A stretch of 10,036 nt of DNA from an uncultured Collinsella sp. (GTDB lineage: Bacteria; Actinomycetota; Coriobacteriia; Coriobacteriales; Coriobacteriaceae): assembly GCA_902495945.1 (NCBI GenBank), contig CABUZD010000059.1, forward strand, positions 1 through 10,036, written 5' to 3'. Made by a program: the position numbers and the translations under genes. This document shows, piece after piece, positions 1-5,640 of the stretch; position 1 is the first letter of the stretch, and each line of letters begins with the position of its first letter. The notes beneath the pieces were generated by a model that ran no database searches, was not told where the DNA came from, and worked only from the letters and a program-made list of their open reading frames with translations.

Positions 1-678
1 ATCCCATACGCCCGAGCGACCACCTTCCTTGTGCAGCAGGCGTACATCGACAATCTCCATGCCGCGATCGACCGCCTTGCACATGTCATAGATTGTTAGG
101 CATGCGGCACTCGCGCCGGTCAGGGCCTCCATCTCGATACCCGTCTTGCCCGTCACGCCGGCCGTAACCAGTACGTGAAAGCCAACCTGCCCGTCCGCGC
201 GCGCCGGCGCCCAGCCCTCGGGCACGTCCTCGGCCGGCGTCCCCGCCGGAGCGATGGGCGCAATGTCGCACTTACTCTTGGTAATGAGCAGCGGATGGCA
301 CATGGGAATGATGTCGCTCGTGCGCTTGATGGCCATAATGCCCGCCACGCGCGCGCAGGCAAGCACATCGCCCTTTTTGGCGCGGTCCTGCAGCACCATG
401 GCCTGCGTCTCGGGGTGCATGAGGATGGTGCCCTCGGCGATGGCAATGCGATGGGTCTCGGCCTTGTCGGACACATCGACCATGCGTACCTCGCCCTTGG
501 CGTCCACGTGCGTCAGCTCGTCGCGACGGGCGTCACGGGCGGGCTCGGCAACAGCGCTGGCAGACGGCTGCGTAGACGCGTCGGCGTTGCCAGCATTCGC
601 CGCAGCCGTGACTTTATGGGCAGACATCGCGGCCCTGCGAGCGGCCTTGGTGGCATCGGCGTATCTGCTCTTGGCCAT
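1..678 (-). CDS. moaC: Cyclic pyranopterin monophosphate synthase MoaC (3' end cut off by window)
   Basis: Second step of molybdenum-cofactor synthesis: MoaC converts the MoaA product (3',8-cyclo-GTP) to cyclic pyranopterin monophosphate in the cytoplasm. 226 codons are visible and the frame is still open at base 1. The MoaC core is unmistakable: MVDVS (residues 66-70), KKGDVLACARVAGIMAIKRT (101-120), CHPL with His128, TGKTGIEMEALT (176-187) and YDMCKAV (197-203). In that last motif Asp198 and Lys201 correspond to the catalytic Asp/Lys of the family. The sequence reaches the family's C-terminal GGRSGVW motif, so little is probably missing unless it is a fusion. Two oddities: an Ala-rich N-terminal extension of about 55 residues before the core, and a Pro/Ala-rich insertion of about 20 residues (about 139-163) before the TGKTG segment. 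ATG at 676-678 is chosen because GGAGGA lies 8 nt upstream; Met18 is a less likely alternative. moaC lies 4 nt after the moaA stop, so the two are co-transcribed and probably translationally coupled. Confidence 0.95.
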   Translation of the reverse strand, partial: MAKSRYADATKAARRAAMSAHKVTAAANAGNADASTQPSASAVAEPARDARRDELTHVDAKGEVRMVDVSDKAETHRIAIAEGTILMHPETQAMVLQDRAKKGDVLACARVAGIMAIKRTSDIIPMCHPLLITKSKCDIAPIAPAGTPAEDVPEGWAPARADGQVGFHVLVTAGVTGKTGIEMEALTGASAACLTIYDMCKAVDRGMEIVDVRLLHKEGGRSGVWD

Positions 679-682
679 ATGA

Positions 683-1738
683 TCATCCTCCGATTTGGGA
701 CATGAATCGTTGCGTGCCCTCAATTATCGCGTGTTCCTGCGGTTTGTGGGCCACGGCATCGCGCCAAATCGAAAGTACCTGCATATCATCACCACGGCGC
801 AGGGCGTCGCGCACCGAATACTCGGCATCGCTGAACAGGCACGGACGCACGTTGCCATCGGCCGTCAGGCGCAGACGGTTGCAATTCGCGCAAAAATGGT
901 TGGACATGGCGCTAATAAAGCCAACCGTTCCCGCCGCGCCCGGAAAGTGCCAATAGCGTGCAGGGCCCGCGCCGGCAGGAGCGTCGTTGATGTCGAGCGG
1001 CTCGAGCTCGCCCAGTCCCGTCGCGGCGGCCCCGGCATTGATGCGCGCCCGCAGCTCGTCGCTCGGCACGGTATCGCTCGCGTCCCACAACTCGGGATTG
1101 AGCGCAGGCGCATGCGGGTCCACAGCGCAATGCGAGCTCGTGTGCTCGTCGCCGATGGGCATGTATTCGATAAAGCGCAGGTGGATGGGTCGGTCGACGG
1201 TCAGTCGTGCGAGGGCCGCCACATCCTGGTTGAGCTGGCGCACTACAACGCAGTTGACCTTAACGGGCTCAAAGCCCCAAGCCAGCGCCGCGTCGATGCC
1301 GGCCATGGTCTGCTCGAGCCGGCCCAGGCGCGTAATCTTTCCAAACAGCGTAGGGTCGAGCGTGTCGAGCGAGATGTTGACGCGGTTAAGCCCGGCATCT
1401 TTGAGCTGCGGTGCCAGCTTGGGCAGCAGGGCGCCGTTGGTGGTGAGCGAGATGTCCTCGATCTGCGGGATCGCGCGGATGTCGCGAATGAGCGGGATGA
1501 TACGGCGGCTGACCAGCGGCTCGCCACCCGTCAGACGCACGCGGCGAATGCCCTCCCCCGCCACCAAGCGCACAAAGCGAGCGATTTCCTCGGCGCTGAG
1601 CAGCTTGTCGTGCGCGCGGGGCGCCACGCCATCGGCCGGCATGCAGTAAATGCAGCGGAAATTGCACTTGTCGGTAACGGCAATGCGCAGGTAGTTGATA
1701 TCGCGACCAAAGCCGTCATGTTGCACGTACCCGTCCAC
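683..1738 (-). CDS. moaA: GTP 3',8-cyclase MoaA (radical SAM)
   Basis: First step of molybdenum-cofactor synthesis: a radical-SAM enzyme that rearranges GTP to 3',8-cyclo-GTP. 351 residues, slightly longer than the usual 320-340. The N-terminal SAM-binding [4Fe-4S] motif is C25-x3-C29-x2-C32 in DKCNFRCIYCMP. RLTGGEP is at 68-74. The C-terminal GTP-binding cluster is supplied by C283, C286 and C300 (FCANCNRLRLTADGNVRPC). The protein ends in the conserved Gly-Gly (QIGG) that is needed for MoaA activity. About 20 extra residues (about 201-225) follow the RFIEYMPIG motif, compared with E. coli MoaA as I recall it. The start is GTG (1736-1738), preceded by GGGGAGGG about 6 nt away. It is first in the minus-strand moaA-moaC pair; the TGA stop is at 683-685. 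Confidence 0.96.
   Translation of the reverse strand: MDGYVQHDGFGRDINYLRIAVTDKCNFRCIYCMPADGVAPRAHDKLLSAEEIARFVRLVAGEGIRRVRLTGGEPLVSRRIIPLIRDIRAIPQIEDISLTTNGALLPKLAPQLKDAGLNRVNISLDTLDPTLFGKITRLGRLEQTMAGIDAALAWGFEPVKVNCVVVRQLNQDVAALARLTVDRPIHLRFIEYMPIGDEHTSSHCAVDPHAPALNPELWDASDTVPSDELRARINAGAAATGLGELEPLDINDAPAGAGPARYWHFPGAAGTVGFISAMSNHFCANCNRLRLTADGNVRPCLFSDAEYSVRDALRRGDDMQVLSIWRDAVAHKPQEHAIIEGTQRFMSQIGG
686..691 (-). promoter_or_regulatory. moaC ribosome-binding site embedded in last codons of moaA
   Basis: On the minus strand the final two sense codons of moaA (GGA GGA, encoding the conserved C-terminal Gly-Gly) form a strong Shine-Dalgarno GGAGGA. It lies 7-8 nt before the moaC ATG and spans the moaA TGA stop. 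It fixes the moaC start and implies that ribosomes finishing moaA are placed to start moaC. Confidence 0.8.
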
Positions 1739-1778
1739 GCAGCCCTCCCCTCACGCGGCGTTTTATTCTTCGGAAAAC

Positions 1779-1784
1779 ATAATA
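1779..1784 (-). promoter_or_regulatory. Candidate -10 box for moaA-moaC
   Basis: On the minus strand TATTAT (within GGGGTATTATG) lies about 40 nt upstream of the moaA GTG and is the best -10-like hexamer in the gap. No good -35 sits 17 nt upstream (GTCGGC), so the promoter is weak or activator-dependent. About 45 bp further upstream, 1828-1843 holds an imperfect 16-bp dyad (CACTTTG-AG-CAAAGCG) that could be an operator. I could not recognise a molybdenum-cofactor riboswitch in this leader. Confidence 0.3.
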
Positions 1785-1869
1785 CCCCACGAGAGAATCA
1801 TGCCGACACCCGTACGACAGGACAGGTCACTTTGAGCAAAGCGGACTTTCCAAGCCCATCCTCAGCATA

Positions 1870-1936
1870 CAAACCATCACAACATTCGATGCTTTTCCCG
1901 TTTTTGGCGAAAAACGTCGAATGTTGTGATGGTTTG
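1870..1936. repeat. Long palindrome, copy 1 (left of nuclease-like gene)
   Basis: Perfect 20-bp arms at 1870-1889 and 1917-1936 (inner strand CAACATTCGA / TCGAATGTTG) are separated by 27 nt. The middle can pair further, but imperfectly (TTTTC at 1893-1897 with GAAAA at 1909-1913, and an alternative GTTTTT-GGCG-AAAAAC hairpin). A copy with only two differences lies at 3113-3177 in the same orientation. It lies 37 bp past the stop of the minus-strand gene at 1974-3011 and behind the moaA promoter, so it could act as a terminator. However, there is no convincing T-run on either side, and the near-identical second copy argues for a repeated genomic element. Confidence 0.9.
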
Positions 1937-1973
1937 CCTGCCCACGGCACCCCGCAGAAGGACCAAAGCGCCC

Positions 1974-3011
1974 CTAAAGGCCGCCGTCCCAGTGCCGAAT
2001 CACGAATTCTCGCAGGTCGTTCTGCCGCTTTTGGAACGCTTCGCCTCGATCGCACTTAAGGCCCATAGCGAGCGCGATGGCGTTCATCGCCCGGTGCAAT
2101 TGCAGCTGGTGGGCAAACTGAGTCCCGGTGAGGACGATCATCCTAAAGCCCAGCGCGCTCAGCACGGTCATACGCTCCGCATCCGACGCGCTGCGCTGTT
2201 TATCAAGATGGTCCGAGCCGTTGTATTCAATCCCCGTACCGCTTGCAGGCGCATATACGTCAATCTCGAAATACCCGGACTTAGCGAGATATTTGAACTC
2301 GTTGGGAACATCGACCCGATGGTTGAGCTCGATCTTGGCGTATCCCAGCCCGCCCTGGGAACGTTTTGCCACGACCATGATTGCGGTGGCCGTCTCCATG
2401 GGCGACCGCGCGCCATCGTGCACGCGCTTGAGCACGCTGGCCGCGCGTGCAGCCCCCTGACGAGATCGGTTCTCATTGCAATAAGCAATCAAGTCGGCAA
2501 CGGTATACCTCTGCCCCATCTCGACATAATCGCCTGTCGACAGATGATTCAAATGGTATCGGGCGCAGATTTCGTAGCCATATTCCAGCTGCTCGGGCTC
2601 ACTCATCCACGAACCCGCCTGGACAAAGCACATGGCCTCATCAACCACCAGAAGGCCCTCTGCCACCTCGATAAGATGGCCTGGAGGTACCGGCGCTCCA
2701 AAAACGTGGCACCTAAATCCAGCTGGCGTCGAGCGCTCAAAATCGAAGTTGACGAGCGTGTCGACATGATCGAGCTCTTCTCGTGGAATACCAAGCGAAA
2801 CCAGATAGTCGGTAACGATCCCAACTGCCGTTGAAGCCCTCAGCCCCTTGGCATCGAGTCCCAATTTGGGCAGGCTCGCGGTCGGCTCCGCCTCGTTAGC
2901 AAGCGAGTCCTCATCGTATAGGCTGCTTGCTCGCGAGAGCGGCTCGGACGGGCGCGCCATGTTGTGGTACAGCCAGGCAGTCTTATGGGACAGGACGATC
3001 GGCAGGTCCAT
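1974..3011 (-). CDS. Solitary AbiEi-like / DUF559-like protein with PD-(D/E)XK-type nuclease domain
   Basis: 345 residues, no signal peptide or membrane segment, so probably cytoplasmic. The N-terminus (IVLSHKTAWLYHNM, residues 5-18) resembles the SHxTA start of AbiEi-antitoxin-like proteins. The middle (about 60-195) is not recognised. The C-terminal part has the layout of a DUF559/Vsr-like PD-(D/E)XK domain: ARSPMET (201-207, Glu206), a strand ending GYFEIDVYAP (Asp251), then TGIEYNGSDHLD (Glu262, Asn264, His268) and a helix-strand ending LGFRMIVLTG (288-296). In the canonical core the last position would be Lys; here it is Asn. DUF559-like proteins commonly have Asp or similar there, so activity is uncertain. 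The ATG (3009-3011) has GGAGGGCTC directly upstream. The gene stands alone on its strand between two nearly identical palindromes. Fold assignment is by motif reading only; its function is unknown. Confidence 0.75.
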   Translation of the reverse strand: MDLPIVLSHKTAWLYHNMARPSEPLSRASSLYDEDSLANEAEPTASLPKLGLDAKGLRASTAVGIVTDYLVSLGIPREELDHVDTLVNFDFERSTPAGFRCHVFGAPVPPGHLIEVAEGLLVVDEAMCFVQAGSWMSEPEQLEYGYEICARYHLNHLSTGDYVEMGQRYTVADLIAYCNENRSRQGAARAASVLKRVHDGARSPMETATAIMVVAKRSQGGLGYAKIELNHRVDVPNEFKYLAKSGYFEIDVYAPASGTGIEYNGSDHLDKQRSASDAERMTVLSALGFRMIVLTGTQFAHQLQLHRAMNAIALAMGLKCDRGEAFQKRQNDLREFVIRHWDGGL

Positions 3012-3112
3012 GAGCCCTCCAATGGAGTCGGATAACCAACCTTATTCCCCTGCCCACGGGTCCGCACACCTTCGTGCGCAAGAAAGCGTTTCCACCCGGT
3101 CGAGTGGCAGAA

Positions 3113-3177
3113 AAACCATCACAACATTCGATGCTTTTCCCGATTTTGGCAAAAAACGTCGAATGTTGTGATGGTTT
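3113..3177. repeat. Long palindrome, copy 2 (right of nuclease-like gene)
   Basis: Perfect 19-bp arms at 3113-3131 and 3159-3177 with a 27-nt centre. Aligned to 1871-1935 it matches at 63 of 65 positions. The only changes are T to A (1901 versus 3143) and G to A (1909 versus 3151), both in the centre, while the arms are unchanged. It lies about 100 bp upstream of the start of the minus-strand nuclease-like gene and about 84 bp before the pump promoter. Confidence 0.9.
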
Positions 3178-3260
3178 GAGGCGGGGTGAGGGGCGCGGAG
3201 GGGTCGAAGCATCGTGCTTGGAGTGTGACTATTTTTTTCGCCCCGTCGTCATCACAAACC

Positions 3261-3291
3261 TTGACTCTACAATCGTTATAGGGTTTTCACT
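3261..3291 (+). promoter_or_regulatory. MerR-type promoter/operator for the MATE pump
   Basis: A -35 TTGACT (3261-3266) is followed after 19 bp by TTCACT (3286-3291). Between them lies an imperfect dyad CTCTACAA-TCG-TTATAGGG (3265-3272 / 3276-3283, 6 of 8 pairs). The dyad overlaps the end of the -35 box, as in ZntR- and CueR-type promoters, which also use TTGAC(T/C) with 19-20 bp spacers. An alternative -10, TACACT (3291-3296), would need a different -35. A MerR-family gene lies downstream in the same transcription unit, which supports the reading. Confidence 0.55.
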
Positions 3292-3331
3292 ACACTGGTA
3301 CGTAAACAAACCCAGCCAGAAAGCCCCGCCC

Positions 3332-4678
3332 ATGGAACACGACCTCACACGCGGCAATGTCCTCAAGACCATCGCGGTCTTTGCCCTGCCCTATATGCTC
3401 TCGTACTTTTTGCAGATGCTCTACGGCATGGCCGACCTGTACATGATGGGGCAGTTTAGCGGCGCCGCCGGCATCACCGCCGTGGCAAATGGCGCGCAGA
3501 CGCTCTATATGATTACCGTGGCGCTCGTGGGCCTGGCCATGGGAACGACAGTGGTCGTCGGCCACGCTGTGGGTTCGCGTCGCTTCGACCGCGCCGAGGC
3601 AGCCATCGGCAACACCATTACGCTCTTTATGGGTGTCTCGGTGGTACTGGCCGCTGTCCTGCTCGCGCTTTGTCCGCAGATCGTGGCGCTCATTGGCACG
3701 CCGGCCGAGGCAGTCGAAGGCACCGCCGCCTACCTGCGTATCTGCTTTATGGGCATCCCCTTTATCGCCGCGTACAACATTCTTTCGGCCATCTTTCGCG
3801 GGCTGGGAGATTCGCGCTCGCCCATGTACGTGATCGGCGTGGCATGCATCATCAACATCGCGCTCGACTTTCTGTTTATCGGCCACATGGGGCTCGGCCC
3901 CGTGGGCGCAGCGCTCGGCACGGTAACCGCCCAGACGGCCAGCGTTGCCCTCGCGCTCGTGTGGCTTAAGAGCCGCCGCACGAACATCCACGTTAAGCGC
4001 AGCGACCTGCGCCCCCAGCCCGAGGTGCTCGGCAGCATTCTTAAGATCGGCGTGCCCGTGGCCGTGCAGGACGGCTGCATCCAGGTAGCGTTTATGTTTA
4101 TCACCGTCATCGCCAACCACCGAGGGCTCGTTGACGCCGCCGCCGTGGGCCTGGTCGAGGAGATGATCAGCTTTTTGTTCATTGTGCCGAGTTCCATGGG
4201 TGCCACCGTCAGCGCGCTCACGGCGCAAAACGCCGGCGCGGGCAAGGGCGATCGTGCACGTCAGGTGCTCAAAGATGCCATGACAATCTCGGTAGTGTAT
4301 GGCTGCCTGATCACAGCGCTGATGTGGCTGGTGGCACCGGCGTTTATCGGCTTTTTTGCCAAGGACGCCGCGGTGGTCGCCGCCGGCACCGGCTATATGC
4401 GCAGCTACATTTTCGACGCGATTTTTGCCGGCATCCACATTTGCTTTAGCGGCTTTTTCGCTGCATACGGCAAGAGCTACATCGGCTTTGCGCACAACGT
4501 GCTGGCCGTGGCGCTCATTCGCGTGCCCGGCGCTTGGCTGCTGTCGAACGCATATTCCGACACGCTGTTTCCCATGGGTATCGCCTCGCCGTGCGGATCG
4601 ATTTTGTCGGCAGTCATCTGTGTTGTCGCGTTTACCGCGCTCAACCGGCGCGGGGCTTTTGACAAGTTGGCAGCGTAG
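3332..4678 (+). CDS. MATE family efflux transporter
   Basis: 448-residue polytopic inner-membrane protein, the usual length for MATE pumps, which export cationic drugs and other compounds using a Na+ or H+ gradient. Features typical of the family: an N-terminal segment LPYMLSYFLQMLYGMADLYM (19-38), a GTTVVVGHAVGSRR loop (71-84), the RGLGDSRSPM motif closing the fourth helix region (156-165), and the second-half repeat beginning LKIGVPVAVQDG (237-248) with AQNAGAGKGDRAR (298-310). About twelve hydrophobic segments are visible. ATG at 3332 is chosen because the MATE homology begins here. The frame is open back to 3074, but that would run through the palindrome and the promoter. The Shine-Dalgarno is weak (AGAAAG about 10 nt upstream). 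The MerR gene follows after 56 bp, suggesting an inducible pump-regulator operon. Substrate cannot be read from sequence. Confidence 0.93.
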   Translation: MEHDLTRGNVLKTIAVFALPYMLSYFLQMLYGMADLYMMGQFSGAAGITAVANGAQTLYMITVALVGLAMGTTVVVGHAVGSRRFDRAEAAIGNTITLFMGVSVVLAAVLLALCPQIVALIGTPAEAVEGTAAYLRICFMGIPFIAAYNILSAIFRGLGDSRSPMYVIGVACIINIALDFLFIGHMGLGPVGAALGTVTAQTASVALALVWLKSRRTNIHVKRSDLRPQPEVLGSILKIGVPVAVQDGCIQVAFMFITVIANHRGLVDAAAVGLVEEMISFLFIVPSSMGATVSALTAQNAGAGKGDRARQVLKDAMTISVVYGCLITALMWLVAPAFIGFFAKDAAVVAAGTGYMRSYIFDAIFAGIHICFSGFFAAYGKSYIGFAHNVLAVALIRVPGAWLLSNAYSDTLFPMGIASPCGSILSAVICVVAFTALNRRGAFDKLAA

Positions 4679-4734
4679 CGGGGCGACGCGAGTCTGGCGC
4701 CCCTCCCCTGCTTTTTATCGAAAGGAGCGGTCCT

Positions 4735-5583
4735 ATGACCGACTCGCCAACTGAACATACCGAGGGCCTGCTCCGCATTGGCGAAGTGGCGCGCTTGTTT
4801 AACCTGAGCGTGGGCACGTTGCGCCATTACGAGCAGATGGGCTTGCTGGACCCGGCGCACATCGATCCGGCAAGTGGGTACCGCTACTACGGATCGCGGC
4901 AGCTCTCCACTCTCAACACCATCAGCCACCTGCGTGTTCTCGACTTGCCGCTCGCGCAAATCCGCGAGTTTGTGACCACGCGCGATGTGGACCTTATGCA
5001 GCGGCAGCTGGCTCAGCAGCAGGAGCTCATCGAGCACAAGCGCCACGAGCTCGAACGTGTGTCGCGCAAGATCGATAACCGACTTGCCCTGCTGCATGAC
5101 GCCTTGAGCACCGAGCTCGATACCATTTGCATAATCGATGCGCCCGAGCTTCGCTGCGCCGTGTTGCGCGAACGCGTCAACCCTACCGACGCCTATGCGC
5201 TGGAGTGGCAGATTCGTCAGCTGCAGAAGGGCCAGCACGAGACCTTTGTCTTTCTGGGCAACTTGGGCGTTGGGATCAGCGCCAAGCGTCTCGCAGCCGG
5301 CGACTTTAACGGCTACGACGAGGTCTTTCTGCTGCTCGATGACACCGATGAGTACTTGGGCGACGTCGAGACACGACCCGCCGCGCGCTGCCTGACCATA
5401 AGCTTCCGCGGCACGCACGGGCAAGCGGGCCCGCGCTATGAGCAGCTGCTCGGCTATATGCGCGAACATAACCTGACACCCGCCGGTCCATCGCGCGAGA
5501 TTGCCCTGATCGATGACATCATCAGCGACGATCCTGCGACCTATGTGACGCAGATCACGGTGCCGGTTGCCCCAGCAAAGTAA
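4735..5583 (+). CDS. MerR-family regulator with GyrI-like effector domain (BmrR-like)
   Basis: 282 residues. The N-terminal MerR winged HTH is at about 11-80 (LLRIGEVARLFNLSVGTLRHYEQMGLL, then GYRYYGSRQL). A dimerisation coiled coil is at about 83-125. A C-terminal GyrI-like/effector domain at about 136-279 has the signature YMREHNLTPAGPSRE and an ending DPATYVTQITVPV. Glu255 sits where BmrR-type proteins carry their cation-binding Glu, consistent with sensing amphipathic cations. Such regulators bind the long spacer of a promoter and activate it when a drug is bound. Strong Shine-Dalgarno AAAGGAG 7 nt before the ATG. It lies 56 bp downstream of the MATE gene, with a weak 6-bp stem (4680-4685/4698-4703) between them, and likely controls the promoter at 3261-3291. 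Confidence 0.92.
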   Translation: MTDSPTEHTEGLLRIGEVARLFNLSVGTLRHYEQMGLLDPAHIDPASGYRYYGSRQLSTLNTISHLRVLDLPLAQIREFVTTRDVDLMQRQLAQQQELIEHKRHELERVSRKIDNRLALLHDALSTELDTICIIDAPELRCAVLRERVNPTDAYALEWQIRQLQKGQHETFVFLGNLGVGISAKRLAAGDFNGYDEVFLLLDDTDEYLGDVETRPAARCLTISFRGTHGQAGPRYEQLLGYMREHNLTPAGPSREIALIDDIISDDPATYVTQITVPVAPAK

Positions 5584-5621
5584 GAACCGCCCGGAAGGCA
5601 TCGTGCTTCCGGGCGGTTCTT
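5582..5621. terminator. Bidirectional intrinsic terminator between merR-like gene and ligA
   Basis: Perfect 16-bp stem (5582-5597 with 5606-5621; AAGAACCGCCCGGAAG and its complement) with an 8-nt loop. It starts inside the MerR-gene stop codon. T-rich sequence (TTCTTCAATTT) follows on the plus strand, and TTCTTACTTT follows on the minus strand. It sits 19 bp from the ligA stop, so it can serve both convergent genes. Confidence 0.9.
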
Positions 5622-5640
5622 CAATTTGGTTATCGATGCG

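Larger units (their letters stand above)
3012..3331. other. Intergenic region between divergent nuclease-like gene and MATE pump gene
   Basis: 320 bp. From the left it holds a GC-rich stretch with no clear minus-strand promoter for the nuclease-like gene (weak AT-rich patches near 3036-3048), and a small hairpin CGCAC/GTGCG around 3063-3079. Palindrome copy 2 follows (3113-3177), then a purine-rich G tract (3178-3210), and finally the MerR-type promoter of the pump gene from 3261. No gene was seen here. Confidence 0.6.

Noticed and set aside
695..2059. A 454-codon plus-strand open frame opposite moaA
   Set aside because: It is the antisense shadow of moaA caused by high GC codon bias. The product is Arg/His/Ala-rich with no motif, and moaA on the other strand is certain.
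1926..2834. A 302-codon plus-strand open frame opposite the nuclease-like gene
   Set aside because: The minus-strand frame has a good RBS and recognisable AbiEi/PD-(D/E)XK-like motifs. The plus-strand frame starts inside palindrome copy 1 and resembles nothing.
1974..3011. A RAYT/Y1 transposase between REP-like repeats
   Set aside because: The protein has no HUH motif and no catalytic-Tyr arrangement. Its C-terminal pattern fits a PD-(D/E)XK-type domain instead.
1870..3177. A minimal CRISPR array
   Set aside because: Only two copies, 1.2 kb apart with a gene between them, each copy itself a long palindrome; no spacers and no cas genes.
3074..3331. An N-terminal extension of the MATE protein by 86 codons
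   Set aside because: It would translate through palindrome copy 2 and the MerR-type promoter. MATE homology and usual length start at the ATG at 3332.
3290..4495. A 401-codon minus-strand open frame opposite the MATE gene
   Set aside because: Antisense shadow of the transporter: low-complexity His/Ala/Asp-rich product, no RBS, and a confident MATE protein on the plus strand.
4477..5601. A 374-codon minus-strand open frame opposite the MerR-family gene
   Set aside because: It runs through the terminator and the MATE-MerR junction. Its translation has no domain signature, while the MerR/GyrI reading is clear.
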